Positions 44,845 through 56,420 of a stretch of 64,000 nucleotides of DNA are shown piece after piece. The translations under genes and the position numbers were made by a program. The DNA is taken from assembly GCA_016795425.1 (NCBI GenBank), contig JAEUHG010000014.1, positions 28,674 through 92,673 of the forward strand. Direction: 5' to 3'. A model generated the notes under the pieces. It had not been told where the DNA came from and made no database searches. It saw nothing but the letters and a program-made list of their open reading frames with translations. The DNA comes from Verrucomicrobiales bacterium. Its GTDB lineage: Bacteria > Verrucomicrobiota > Verrucomicrobiia > Limisphaerales > CAIMTB01. Within the stretch, counting starts at the first letter, position 1. Every line of letters starts with the position of its first letter.

Positions 44845-45211
44845 TCTTGGGCTCGGGCGGAGGAGGCGGCACGAAAAACGCCTTCGCCGCGCGCTCCAGC
44901 AAATCCGCGCGGGCCTTCGCGGGATCCTGCCACTGCTTGACCGCCAGCGACATCGCCACGGAATTCGGCAGTCGCACGACGCCCTTTTCCTTGTTGTTGT
45001 CGACCCAACCCACGGTCTCCAAATCAGCGGCCGACTTTTGACGCGCTTCCGACAGGATCTTGGCGCGCTCCTGCGCCCGGGCGTAGTTCACCGCCGGCAC
45101 GGTGGTGTAGTGCTTCAATGCCGCCACCAGAACCACCATCGCCAGGAACGCTCCGATGACACCCACCCAGTTCATGGTGGCTTTCGAGCAGCATCCGGTT
45201 CCGTTGTTCAT
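44831..45211 (-). CDS. small one-TM protein of the ACIII operon
   Basis: The 126-residue protein starts MNNGTGCCSKATMNWVGVIG. Its ATG overlaps the stop of actF (ATGA). One TM spans about residues 14-33. An exported helical region follows with LETVGWVDNNKEKGVVRLPN and SVAMSLAVKQW, and the tail is proline-rich (PPPPPEPKSAFE). A 'W-x-D-x-x-x-G-x-x-R-x-P-x-x-x-A-M' pattern is seen in small proteins beside oxidase genes in other ACIII clusters as far as I recall, so an accessory subunit is likely. It overlaps the next GTG start by 14 bp. Confidence 0.72.
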   Translation of the reverse strand: MNNGTGCCSKATMNWVGVIGAFLAMVVLVAALKHYTTVPAVNYARAQERAKILSEARQKSAADLETVGWVDNNKEKGVVRLPNSVAMSLAVKQWQDPAKARADLLERAAKAFFVPPPPPEPKSAFE

Positions 45212-46455
45212 CGTGCACCTCCGTGGGGCTTGGCTGCCGACACATGGATACCCAGGCATTCCGCCATCCGCGGATCCTTCTGCGGAAACGGAGGATGCGC
45301 CTTGAAGCCGCGGATGAACCACATCGCCATCAGACCGCCCATCAACGCCATGCAGCACAGATCCAACCAGTGAATCACGAATCCATCGGGGTGCAGCACG
45401 GGCATAATATTGAAGCTGAGATCGCAGAAATGCATCAGCCATGCCCACGCCGCCAGAGGCACCATCACCGTGAACGACATCTTGGTGTCGATGCGCAGCA
45501 GAAGTAGGAACGGCAGGAAGAAGTGACCGAAGATCATCAGCATTCCCACGCCCCACCAGGAACCCTTCTCACGCAGCACATACCAAAAGGTTTCCTCCGG
45601 AATATTCGCGTTCCAGATCAGGAAGTACTGCGAGAACGCGATGTAGGCATAAAACACCGTGAAGGCGAAAAACAGTTTGCCAATGTCGTGGTACGTCACC
45701 GGTTGCAAAACCGGCTTTAACGGCCCCGACCGATCCAGAAACATCGTGATGACAAATACCGTACCCACGGTCAGCCACACACTTCCGGCAAAGTAGTACA
45801 CACCGTACATGGTGGAGAACCACTGCCATTGCAGTGACTTCATCCACAGAATCGCGCCCAGCGTCAGCGAGAGCGCGAACACAAAGATGCCGCTCGCCGC
45901 CAACACCCGCATCCGCCGCGTACAGGACGCGGACCCGCTCTTATCCTGCTCCAGCGACGCTTTGCGGAATGCGTGCGTCCAGAAGATCCACAGGGCCAGA
46001 ACCACCAACGACACCACGACCCAGGATCCCTTGTTGAACAAGGCTTGCTTCGCCATCAAGGCGTGGTCGTGGGACGGGTCCGAATGCATCCATTGAAAGA
46101 GCGCTTTCTCCGGTCCCGCCACCACGGCGTTGACCAGGATCGGCACGAAGAAGACGGCCAGAAGCGGCGAGCAACAGGCGATATGCTCGTAGATGCGACG
46201 AATCGGAACCGACCATTGGGCATCGAACAGGTGGTGCAGAATGATCAGAAACAGTCCCCCGAGCATCAGGCTCAGGTAGAACATGAAGGCCAGCAGCCAC
46301 GAAAACGCGAACTGCTTGTGCAGGCTCGGCACCAGGATCCCCAGCAGCGCGCCGAGACCGCCCACTACCGAAAGGATCATCGGCAATCGCGCCAGGATCG
46401 GGGGAAATTCCGCGGACGCCGGCGCCGCGGAGGCTATTGCAGCAGAAGAGGCCAT
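45208..46455 (-). CDS. actF: alternative complex III membrane subunit ActF
   Basis: The 415-residue protein has about ten TM segments, for example FSWLLAFMFYLSLMLGGLFL and WLTVGTVFVITMFLD. Conserved polar residues include HHLFDAQWSVPIRRIYE, FQWMHSDPSHDHALMAKQ and DIGKLFFAFTVFYAYIAFSQ. It belongs to the NrfD-like/ActC family and in known complexes forms the second membrane half beside ActC. It lies 6 bp after actE. Confidence 0.9.
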   Translation of the reverse strand: MASSAAIASAAPASAEFPPILARLPMILSVVGGLGALLGILVPSLHKQFAFSWLLAFMFYLSLMLGGLFLIILHHLFDAQWSVPIRRIYEHIACCSPLLAVFFVPILVNAVVAGPEKALFQWMHSDPSHDHALMAKQALFNKGSWVVVSLVVLALWIFWTHAFRKASLEQDKSGSASCTRRMRVLAASGIFVFALSLTLGAILWMKSLQWQWFSTMYGVYYFAGSVWLTVGTVFVITMFLDRSGPLKPVLQPVTYHDIGKLFFAFTVFYAYIAFSQYFLIWNANIPEETFWYVLREKGSWWGVGMLMIFGHFFLPFLLLLRIDTKMSFTVMVPLAAWAWLMHFCDLSFNIMPVLHPDGFVIHWLDLCCMALMGGLMAMWFIRGFKAHPPFPQKDPRMAECLGIHVSAAKPHGGAR

Positions 46456-46461
46456 GTCGGG

Positions 46462-47115
46462 TTACTTGAGAGAGGCTCGCATCGGCTCCGGCAAATCCTC
46501 GGGCTTGCCCAGTCGTGCCAGTTGCAGGGCGCGCACATAGGCGACGATCGCCCACCGGTCTTCGGGATCCACTTGCGCCCCGTAGGGACCCATCAATCCG
46601 CTCGGGCTGCCCGCCTGAATCACATGGAACAGGTAGCCGTCGGGATGCTTCACTCGCAGTTCGTCCGTCAACGAGGCGATCGCGCCGTGGCCGTACTTCT
46701 TCAGCACGCCGTTGCCGTCGCCCGTCGGGCCATGGCAGGGCGTGCAGTAGATCTCGTACCGCTCCTTGCCTCGGGCCATGAATTTCTCGGTTACCGGAAG
46801 CGGGTTCAGCTCGACGTAGTTGGTCTTGCCGGTCTCGCGACCCGTCACGACGGGATGATCTTCGAAGGCATGGATCTCCTTGCCTCCGACCTTGACCGGC
46901 TCCAACCGCGGCACCGTGCCCGCCACCCAGCGTCGCGAGGTGCGTCCGTCTTCCCAACCCGGATGCCCGGCAACCGCCTGGGGACGCAACTTCAACTGCC
47001 GGTCCATGTCGTTCCAGATCTCAATCGGAGGGCGACGCGAGGCGTCACCGCGACGTCCGGCCACCACCACGACCAGCACGCAGGTCACCGCGAAAAGGGC
47101 GAGGAAATAACGCAT
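46462..47115 (-). CDS. actE: alternative complex III monohaem cytochrome c subunit ActE
   Basis: The 217-residue protein has an N-terminal hydrophobic anchor (MRYFLALFAVTCVLVVVVAG) and the EIWNDMDRQLKLRPQ segment typical of ActE. The cytochrome c domain follows with YCTPCHG (CxxCH at 124-128) and a likely axial Met in SGLMGPYG. In ACIII this subunit carries electrons from the pentahaem ActA towards the oxidase. It is 2 bp after actD. Confidence 0.92.
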   Translation of the reverse strand: MRYFLALFAVTCVLVVVVAGRRGDASRRPPIEIWNDMDRQLKLRPQAVAGHPGWEDGRTSRRWVAGTVPRLEPVKVGGKEIHAFEDHPVVTGRETGKTNYVELNPLPVTEKFMARGKERYEIYCTPCHGPTGDGNGVLKKYGHGAIASLTDELRVKHPDGYLFHVIQAGSPSGLMGPYGAQVDPEDRWAIVAYVRALQLARLGKPEDLPEPMRASLK

Positions 47116-47117
47116 GG

Positions 47118-47662
47118 TCAGTCCTCCACGATCTCAATGTGCCGACCGCCGGCGTGTTCCAGGAGCTTTCGAGTCTCCGCGTCGGAGAACTTCGGGTCCG
47201 CGCATTCGATCACCACGTAGATCCGGTCATGCGTCACATTCCTGAACCGGGGATGCTTCAGCAACGGATGGTAGTGACGGGGCAGACGATTGAGGAAGAA
47301 CATGCCAAACAAGGTTCCAAATGCCCCGAGCAAGATCGTCAGTTCGTAGGAGACCGGGAAGGCGAAGATGGGACTGAACAACGGCTTGCCGCCCACCGGA
47401 ATCGCGTAGTCCACCTTCCCCATCCACCAAATCATCAGCATTCCCAGGCTGAAGCCCGTCGTGCCGCCCAGGAAGGTGAACCAGCCGACCTTCGAGTTCC
47501 TGAGGCCCATCGCACCATCCAATCCGTGGATCGGAAACGGCGTGTGAACGTCCCACCGCTTGTAACCCGCATCTCGTATCAGTTCCGCGGCGTGCAACGT
47601 CGACGCCGGAGTCTCGAACTCCGCGATCAACGCGTACGGCCGGCCGGCAGTGCTGGTACTCA

Positions 47663-47663
<1 letters not shown>
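47118..47663 (-). CDS. actD: alternative complex III subunit ActD
   Basis: The 181-residue protein starts MSTSTAGRPYALIAEFETPA. It has the usual ActD features: an N-terminal soluble stretch (TPASTLHAAELIRDAGYKRW, VHTPFPIHGLDGAMG), two TM segments (about 65-85 and 103-125) and a soluble tail. Its ATG overlaps the actC stop (TAATG), so translation is coupled. The longer open frame upstream is not homologous. Confidence 0.92.
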
Positions 47664-49098
<1,435 letters not shown>

Positions 49099-49099
<1 letters not shown>

Positions 49100-52000
49100 T
49101 AGTGGCCTCCCTCCGATTTCGTTGCGCCATGGGCCGCACCACCGCCGTGTCCGGCCGCCGCGCCGTGACCGTGGCCGCCCTCGGCGAATGGATCGCCATG
49201 GTACATCTGCTTATACTCTTCGATGCTCAAGGGGACCTCGCGGTAGTCGGGCATCTTGGGATTGGGATTGCGAAGCTTCGCCAAATAGGTGACGCGCGGC
49301 CGGGTGTCCAGGAACCCGAGCACCGTGTAGTCACGCGGACTGCGCTTCCACTGGTTGACCCGGCTGCCTTCCTCGAGATGATTGCCGAAGACGATCGCCT
49401 CCGCCGGACACGCTTGCTGGCACGCTGTCTTCAGGTCATCGGCGTCCGTCACCTGAACATCGCCGCTGGCACCGGCCTTGACCTTTCGGGCGATCTTCGC
49501 CGACTCGATGCGCTGGGTGCAGAACGTGCACTTTTCCATCACGCCACGCATGCGGACGGTCACCTCAGGGTTCTTGGCCATCTTCACCAATTCCAACTCG
49601 GCCGCGTTGCGCTTGGCCAATGGACCCTGATAAAGCTTGCCGAATTTGCCTTCGGAGATGTCGCCGTAGTTGATCGGGCGCTTGTTGTAATCGAAGAAAT
49701 TGAAGCGGCGCACCTTCCACGCGCAGTTGTTCGAGCAATAGCGGGTGCCGACGCAGCGGTTGTAGGCCATGATGTTGAGGCCTTCCTCGTCGTGCACCGT
49801 GGCGTTGACCGGACAAACACTTTCGCACGGCGCCTTCTCGCAGTGCTGGCACATCATCGGTTGATGCACCATCTGCGGATCGTCGATCCACGATTCCGTC
49901 CACTGATCCTCGTCCGCGATCAGTTTGTTCCGCTGTCCCTCCCGGTAACCGGTGAAATAGCGATCAATCCGCAGCCAATGCATTTCACGGCCGCGTATCA
50001 CCTGATCCTTGCCGACGATCGGGATGTTGTTCTCGCTCTGACACGCCACCACGCAGGCGCCGCAACCGGTGCAGGCGCTCAGATCGATGGCCATCGCCCA
50101 CTGATTGATGGCGCTCTTCTGCGTCTCAGGACGCTCCTCGTACGGCGTCTTGTACAGCGGCAACGGCTGGCCGTCCGGCCCCGTTGCGATGTGGCCCGCG
50201 TGCGATTCGAGATCGAAGTTCTTCGCGAACGCCGGGTTCTTCTCGAACTGCGCCAAGTTCGCCTCGCGCACGAGTGGGCGGCCACTCATCGCCCAATGGC
50301 TCTGCGTCGTCGCAAAGGTATGAGACGTCCGAGTCCCCGTGGCCTTCGCCCCAGCCACCATCCACGCCGAGGCTGAAACGCGCAACGAGCCTGCATCGAA
50401 CCCGACGGCCTTCCCCTCGTAACAGGCCACCCGACCGGGTTTGGTCCGACCGTACCCAAGAGCCAGTCCCAAAGTGTAATCCGCGGTTCCCGGTGTCACC
50501 CAAATCGGCGCCCGCAATTTGCGCCCGCCGACTTCGAGATCAATGATCTCACCGTTCACCAGTCCGAGTTCCGTCGCGGTCTTGCGACTGATGATGACGC
50601 CGTTGTCCCACGTCAGTTTGGTGACCGGGTCCGGCAACTCCTGCAACCAGCCGTTGTTGGTGAAACGTCCGTCATCGACCTTGGCGTCCCGTTGAAAAAC
50701 GATCTCGAGACTGTCCTTGCCCGGCGCGGCCAGTTTGGTCGCTCCCGCCACTGCCTTGGCCACCGCTGAAGCATCGATGGATGCCGCCACAGGCGCAGCG
50801 GCGCTCCCCGCCAGGAAGCCCTCGTAAAGGAATCGTTCCCAAGCATCTTCCGAGGTCGTCTTGGCGGCCTGGAAGAAGGTCGCCCGAACAATCTCGTACG
50901 GTTTGGTTTGCGCGGCGCCGGACAGCCGCGCCAAAAACTCGATTTCGGTCAGACCTCCGAAGAGGGGTTCGATCAACGGCTGAACGGGCACCAAGGTGCC
51001 GTCGCTCGTGCGGGCGTCCCCCCAGGATTCCAGATAATGCGCCGCCGGGAAGTGCCAGTCGCTCCGGGCCGAAGTCTCGTCCTCGTAGTAGCCCAGGCGC
51101 ACGACCGTCTTGGCCCGGCGCTGGGTTTCCGCCCACTGCAAATCGGCAGGAGCGTCGTACACCGGGTTTCCACCCACCACCACCAGGGTTTCCACCGACC
51201 CGCCTTTCAGAGCCTCGGCGAGCTGGTTGAGGTCACCGCCCGTGGTCACAGCCACGTCCCGCAGTTCGACGGTTTTGCCGAAGGCGCCGAGTTCCGCGTT
51301 GATCGCGTGCGCCAAGGCATGGACGGCCAGCGGCTGGGAGTATCCAGGCAACACCACCGCCTTACCCGCATTGGCCTTCAGATCTGCCGCACACTCCTGA
51401 ATCCACTTCGGGTCCACGCCAGCCGGCTTCGGTACCGCTTCGCAAGCCGACCTCAATTCGCCGGCCGGAAGAATCTGCGCCCCGATGGCGGCTGCCAGCG
51501 GCAGCACCTGGCCCGCGGGAATGCGGGACCGATGATCGGCATTGGCGCCGGTGACGGAATACAGAGGCTCGGCGACGTACAGTCGGTTCAGCCCTTCCCC
51601 TGCCCGATTGGCCTTGCGCCCCTTGGCAAACCCGCGGGCGTATCGTGCAGTGTCCTCCTCACGGCCCAGGAAATCGCAGTCGAGCGAAAGCAGGACTTGC
51701 GCGTTTTCGAGTCGGTAATAGGGGCTGCCCGCTTTGCCCGTGGCCACCCGTGCCCCCTGCCGATGGATGTCGAAGTCCACCGACTCGTAAACGTAAACCT
51801 TCGCTTGCGGCAGCTTGCTGGTCAGCGAGGACAGAACCCCGGCGAGGGATGGCGAGGTCGAACGTCCCAGAAGGAGGGCCAGCCCGGCCCCCTGCTTTCC
51901 AGCGTTCGCGCTCGACAGGTTGGCCAGGAAATCCATGGCCGCCTGACGCGTCGCGGCATTGCCGCCCTGGGCGAAACGTTGGGAGCGATCCGGATCATAC

Positions 52001-52437
52001 AGATCGAGGATCGATGCCTGGGTAAAAATGTCGGTTCCGCCGTTGCTGTCCGGATATCGGACATTCCCCTCGACCTTGACCGGCCGGCCGTCGTGCTGCT
52101 TCGCCACCAGCGGGATGGCGCCGGTGCGGGTCGGCATCGACGTCGCGAAATATTGCGGGACGCCGTGGTAATAGCCTTCAGGTTGGCTGCCGAAGGGATA
52201 AATTTTCTCTTCGGGACGACGGCAACCGGTCAGTCCAACTCCGGCGAGCGCCAACGAGGCGCTCATGAACTTCATGAAATCGCGGCGACTGGCGGGGTCA
52301 CCCAGTTCGCTGGCGCCGGCAGGAAACTCGTGCTCGAGGTGGGCCTTGAACTCCGGGGTACCGGCAAGTTCATCGAGGCCGCGCCAATACCGGAGGCCAG
52401 TCTCCGGCTCAGGACAGGGAGGCGGAACGGTCTTCAT
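49099..52437 (-). CDS. actB: alternative complex III iron-sulfur subunit ActB
   Basis: The 1112-residue protein has a twin-arginine motif [16 protein letters not shown] (51-66) with a lipobox-like LTGC (Cys72), so it is exported by Tat and perhaps lipidated. A molybdopterin-oxidoreductase-like domain spans to about residue 720 but, as in known ActB, probably binds no cofactor. From about 785 a four-cluster ferredoxin-like domain follows: [55 protein letters not shown] and [10 protein letters not shown]. The C-terminus is His/Gly-rich. ATG 52437 overlaps the actA stop (ATGA). Confidence 0.94.
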
Positions 52438-53087
52438 CGGTGACACGCAGAGCAATTCTGCGAGGAGTTAATCTTCCAATCGTGGACCGCTTGCAGCATG
52501 GCGTCTTTGTGGGCCTGTGGATCCGCAGGCTGCCAATTGAGGTCGGTAACCAGCTTGGGATCGCGCAGGTAATCGGCCGGGTTGCGATGGCATTCGAGGC
52601 AAAAACCCATGCTCAACGGCTTGGCATGGTAAACCTCATCCATCTTGTTGATCTGGCCGTGGCAATGCACGCAACTCACCCCCCGGTTCACGTGCACCGC
52701 GTGATTGAAGTAGACGTAGTCCGGCGTCTTGTGCACTTGCACCCAAGGAATCGGCTTCCCGGTCGCCGCGCTCTCCCGCACCAACTCCAGCTTGGGATCG
52801 GTGGCCAGCACGGCGTTATGGCAGTTCATGCAGGTGCTGGCAGCCGGCACATTGGAGTACCACGATTTCTCCACGCCGTTGTGGCAATATCGGCAATCCA
52901 TGCCAACTTGGTCGACGTGAATCGCGTGCGAAAAACCCACGGGCTGGACCGGTTGGTAGCCCACCCGGGTGTATTTCGGCGTGAAGTAGTACCAAACCGC
53001 GGCGCCTACCGCGGTGCCGGTCAGCAAGGCGCCCGCAATGATCTGCGCCGGCAATTTATTGGTCCACCTGGGAAATATGTCGGACAT
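52434..53087 (-). CDS. actA: alternative complex III pentahaem cytochrome c subunit ActA
   Basis: The 217-residue protein has one N-terminal TM (14-33) and five CxxCH haem sites: CRYCH 65-69, CMNCH 86-90, CVHCH 139-143, CLECH 163-167 and CSACH 212-216. Extra His residues can act as distal ligands (FSHAIHVDQ, FNHAVHVNRG). This is the usual ActA layout. It is the first gene of the ten-gene operon; its promoter must lie in the 308-bp gap before the divergent DUF4175-like gene. Confidence 0.95.
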   Translation of the reverse strand: MSDIFPRWTNKLPAQIIAGALLTGTAVGAAVWYYFTPKYTRVGYQPVQPVGFSHAIHVDQVGMDCRYCHNGVEKSWYSNVPAASTCMNCHNAVLATDPKLELVRESAATGKPIPWVQVHKTPDYVYFNHAVHVNRGVSCVHCHGQINKMDEVYHAKPLSMGFCLECHRNPADYLRDPKLVTDLNWQPADPQAHKDAMLQAVHDWKINSSQNCSACHR

Positions 53088-53395
53088 GAATCGGCGTCGC
53101 GGTTGAGGCGCGGCATTTCACCAGCAAAGCAAAAGACGTGTCAATGAAGCGGACATCCCCCCTTTTTGATTCTCAGGTAGGGATCCGCTCCACCGAAACG
53201 CCCCCAGCAACGGCCGGCTTGTTTACGTGCGCGGCGCCCCGGGTGCAAGCGCACATCCCATTATTGGTAAGATTTCCGAATGGATTATGACCTTCATTAG
53301 TAAACTCTACGACTAACCGCCCGCCCCCCACGCCAAGAAACCTCTGGCGGATCGTTCCGCTCCCAGCCATTTTGGTGGCGTCGATCCAGCGCCCC
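53088..53395. other. divergent intergenic region between actA and the second DUF4175-like gene
   Basis: This 308-bp gap is relatively AT-rich around 53255-53325. It presumably carries the divergent promoters of the respiratory operon and the DUF4175-like/MoxR operon. A weak plus-strand candidate is TTGGTA (53264) with TATGAC (53286), spacer 16, which I rate low. No small gene or strong repeat was recognised. Confidence 0.45.
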
Positions 53396-55363
53396 ATGAA
53401 CGAACTCAGCGTCCTTCGACATGCCGTCCGCCGCACGGGCTCGCGTCGCCGGCTCGAACTCGGGCTTCTCGGGCTCTGGAATGGCCTCGCCGTCGGCACC
53501 CTGATCTGGCTCGGCGTCGTGGCGCTGCATAAGATCGCCCCCATCCCGCCGGAATGGCCGGAATTCGGCTGGGTGCTTTGCCTGTTCGGCGCGGCGGCCG
53601 GGTTCGCCTGGGGCGCCCGACACCCCGTCCCCGACCTTCTCGCCGCCCGCCTTCTCGAAAGCCGCCAACCGCTCCAGCAGCGCCTTTCCACGGCGCTTCA
53701 GATCGCCGATCGATCCCCCCAGCATGCCTGGGTCCCGCTGCTGGTCGCCGACGCTTCCCGCTCCCTTCAAGGCTTCGACCTGGCTCGAGTTCTGCCGCTC
53801 CGACTTCCTCGAGTGGCTCGTTTGCTTCCGCTCGCTCTGGCCGCGGTGATCGGCCTGGGTTTCGTGCCGGAGTACCGTTCCGCCAATTATTTGCGCGCCC
53901 AGCGCGAGGCCGCATTGGTACGGGACGCCGGTAAGAAGATGGCCGAACTCATCCGACGGGAAGTCCAACGTCGAGAACCCTTCCAGGAACCCATACGAGA
54001 CGCCCTCAACACCACGGCGGCTCTCGCCGAACGGCTGTCCGAAGCCACCCTCACCAAAGCCGACGCCCTGCAGGACTTGGCTTCCGCCGCCAAACGCTTG
54101 GAAGAGGAAGCCCGCCAACTCGAAGCCGATCCGAGTCTTCGCCGGCTACAGCAGGCAGCCCGCAGCCCCTCCCCCGCCGGCTCCCAATCCGGAGCCCATT
54201 CAGCTCTCAAGAAACAGCTGGAGAAGCTCCAACAAAATCCCGCCGCCGCGTCCCCTGAAGCTCTGGAAAAACTGGCCGAGCAGCTAAGCAAAGCCCAAAA
54301 ACTTGCCGCCGCTGCCCAGGGCGCCAATCCCAGCGCGGACGCTCAGAAATCCCTCGCCGACGCTCTCCAACAGTTGGCTCAGAACTCCTCCCAACTCGGC
54401 GCCAACCTCGGAGGCCTCAGTGAGGCCTTGGAGGCCATGAAAAACCTCGATTTCGATCGGGTCCTCAAAGATCTCAACATGGCCGGCGCCGATCTCGAGA
54501 AACTCCGCGATATGGCCCAGAAGATGGCCGACATGCAGCAGTCCATGGCGGAACTCGGCAAGGACCTGGCCGAACAACTCGACCGTGGCCAGGCTGAAGC
54601 GGCCGCGCAAACGCTCGAGCGCATGGCCAAACAACTGGCTGATGCGAGCCTTACCGCGGACCAGCAACGCCAGGTCATGGAAGAGGTTTCCAAAGCTCTC
54701 CAACCGGCCGGCGATTATGGCAAGGTGGCGGATCTGCTCAAACAGGCCGGCGAGAACATGGCCGGTAAATCGAACGCGCAGGCCAGCCAACAACTCGCCG
54801 ATGCCGCGTCAGAACTGCGAAAGCTCGCACAACAGGCACAGGACGCTCAGCAACTCGCCGAAATGCTCAACGCCCTGAAGGATGCCCAACTCGCTCTGGC
54901 CAGCGGCAAACTCTGGCAGCCAGGCGGCATGTGCCGCGGCGGCGCCTGCTCCGGCTGCGCCCAACATCCGGGCAATCGCATCAGCTGGGGCAAGGGCGGC
55001 AGACCCGGCCAAGGGGTCGGCACTTGGGCGGATGAAAACGACTGGCTCTACTACCCCGAAATCTCGGAGCGCTGGGATAATTCAGGCATCCAACGCCCGG
55101 ATATGGCGGCCCGCGGTCACACGGATCGCGGTGAGGGCCAACTTTCCGCCAACGCCCTCCCCACCAAACTGCGCGGACAGTTCAACCCCGGCCCCATGCC
55201 CTCCATCACTCTCAAGGGCGTCAGCATTAAAGGCGAAAGCACCGTGGGCTACCAACAAGCGGTCGATGCCGCACAGTCGGCGGCCCAAAGCGCCCTGAAC
55301 CAGGATCAGGTCCCGCGGGCCTATCGAAACGCGGTCAAAGGCTATTTCGACGATCTGAAGTAA
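53396..55363 (+). CDS. DUF4175-like coiled-coil membrane protein
   Basis: The 655-residue protein starts MNELSVLRHAVRRTGSRRRL. It has two N-terminal TM segments (around LELGLLGLWNGLAVGTLIWL and WVLCLFGAAAGFAWG), then LLAARLLESRQPLQQRLSTA, a third hydrophobic stretch and about 400 residues of Ala/Leu/Gln-rich coiled coil. A Cys/Gly-rich patch (MCRGGACSGCAQ) follows. The C-terminus VPRAYRNAVKGYFDDLK matches the tail type seen in the protein at 5724-8321. It looks like a one-gene equivalent of the two proteins at 5724-10002. It is 5 bp before a MoxR ATPase gene, so it may be a MoxR client or partner. Confidence 0.68.
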   Translation: MNELSVLRHAVRRTGSRRRLELGLLGLWNGLAVGTLIWLGVVALHKIAPIPPEWPEFGWVLCLFGAAAGFAWGARHPVPDLLAARLLESRQPLQQRLSTALQIADRSPQHAWVPLLVADASRSLQGFDLARVLPLRLPRVARLLPLALAAVIGLGFVPEYRSANYLRAQREAALVRDAGKKMAELIRREVQRREPFQEPIRDALNTTAALAERLSEATLTKADALQDLASAAKRLEEEARQLEADPSLRRLQQAARSPSPAGSQSGAHSALKKQLEKLQQNPAAASPEALEKLAEQLSKAQKLAAAAQGANPSADAQKSLADALQQLAQNSSQLGANLGGLSEALEAMKNLDFDRVLKDLNMAGADLEKLRDMAQKMADMQQSMAELGKDLAEQLDRGQAEAAAQTLERMAKQLADASLTADQQRQVMEEVSKALQPAGDYGKVADLLKQAGENMAGKSNAQASQQLADAASELRKLAQQAQDAQQLAEMLNALKDAQLALASGKLWQPGGMCRGGACSGCAQHPGNRISWGKGGRPGQGVGTWADENDWLYYPEISERWDNSGIQRPDMAARGHTDRGEGQLSANALPTKLRGQFNPGPMPSITLKGVSIKGESTVGYQQAVDAAQSAAQSALNQDQVPRAYRNAVKGYFDDLK

Positions 55364-55368
55364 TTCCC

Positions 55369-56367
55369 ATGTCCCACGACGCCGCTATCGCCGACTTTCA
55401 CGAGGCATTCTCCCGCGTCCGCCAGGAGGTCGCCAAAGTCTTTGTCGGCCACGAGAGCATTCTTGATGGCACCCTTACCGCGCTGTTTGCCGGCGGCAAC
55501 GTCCTCCTTGAGGGTGTTCCCGGCCTCGGCAAGACACTCCTGGTCCGCACTCTCGGCGACGTTCTCGATCTTTCGTTCAGCCGGATCCAGTTTACGCCCG
55601 ACCTGATGCCGGCCGATATCCTCGGCACCAACCTCGTCGTCGAGGACGAACAGGGGCGACGGAGGTTCCAGTTCCAGCATGGTCCCATCTTCGCCCACCT
55701 GGTCCTTGCGGATGAAGTCAATCGCGCCACACCGAAGACCCAATCCGCGCTTCTCGAGGCCATGCAGGAGAAGCAAGTCACCGCGGGCGGCAGTGTGCGC
55801 AAGCTCGAGGAACCCTTCTTTGTTCTCGCCACCCAGAATCCAATCGACCAGGAGGGCACTTACCCTCTGCCCGAAGCGCAGCTCGACCGGTTCTTCTTCA
55901 AACTCCTCGTGGGTTATCCCTCCGCCGCTGAACTCAACGAGGTCCTCAGCCGCACCACTGGCGGTGAGGCGGCTCGACCCGAGAAAGTCCTGAGCGGCGA
56001 CCGACTCCGCCAACTTCAACGCGTTGCCCGACAGGTTCTGGTCGCGGATCACGTTCAGGATTACGCCGCTCGCTTGGTCCTCGCGACCCACCCCAAAACC
56101 GCGACGGCTATTCCCATGGTCAATCAGTTCCTCCGCTTCGGGGCCAGCCCACGCGGTGCCCAGACCTTGATTCTCGCCGGCAAGGTCCGCGCCCTGACCC
56201 AGGGTCGGTTTAACCTGAGTTTCGAAGATATTCAGTGGGCTCTCACCCCGGCGCTGCGCCATCGCTTGATCCTGAATTTCGAGGCGGAAGCGGAAGGCAT
56301 CTCCACGGATGCCATACTCCAAAGCGTGCTGACGGAGGTCCCTGCCGACCTCGCCGCCGCCGCCTGA
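55369..56367 (+). CDS. MoxR-family AAA+ ATPase
   Basis: The 332-residue ATPase has Walker A GVPGLGKT (49-56), Walker B LVLADEVNRA (111-120), the MoxR motif TPKTQSALLEAMQEKQVTAG and sensor 1 FFVLATQNPIDQEGTYPLPE. The C-terminal lid contains GASPRGAQTLILAGKVRAL. MoxR proteins act as chaperones for envelope or cofactor-dependent complexes, usually with DUF58 and von Willebrand factor proteins. Neither is present here. The only obvious partner is the upstream DUF4175-like gene, 5 bp away. Confidence 0.93.
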   Translation: MSHDAAIADFHEAFSRVRQEVAKVFVGHESILDGTLTALFAGGNVLLEGVPGLGKTLLVRTLGDVLDLSFSRIQFTPDLMPADILGTNLVVEDEQGRRRFQFQHGPIFAHLVLADEVNRATPKTQSALLEAMQEKQVTAGGSVRKLEEPFFVLATQNPIDQEGTYPLPEAQLDRFFFKLLVGYPSAAELNEVLSRTTGGEAARPEKVLSGDRLRQLQRVARQVLVADHVQDYAARLVLATHPKTATAIPMVNQFLRFGASPRGAQTLILAGKVRALTQGRFNLSFEDIQWALTPALRHRLILNFEAEAEGISTDAILQSVLTEVPADLAAAA

Positions 56368-56420
56368 GAACCCCTCGCGATCCCGTCCCCAGGCTCGGAA
56401 TACCACCAAGGGCAACTCCT

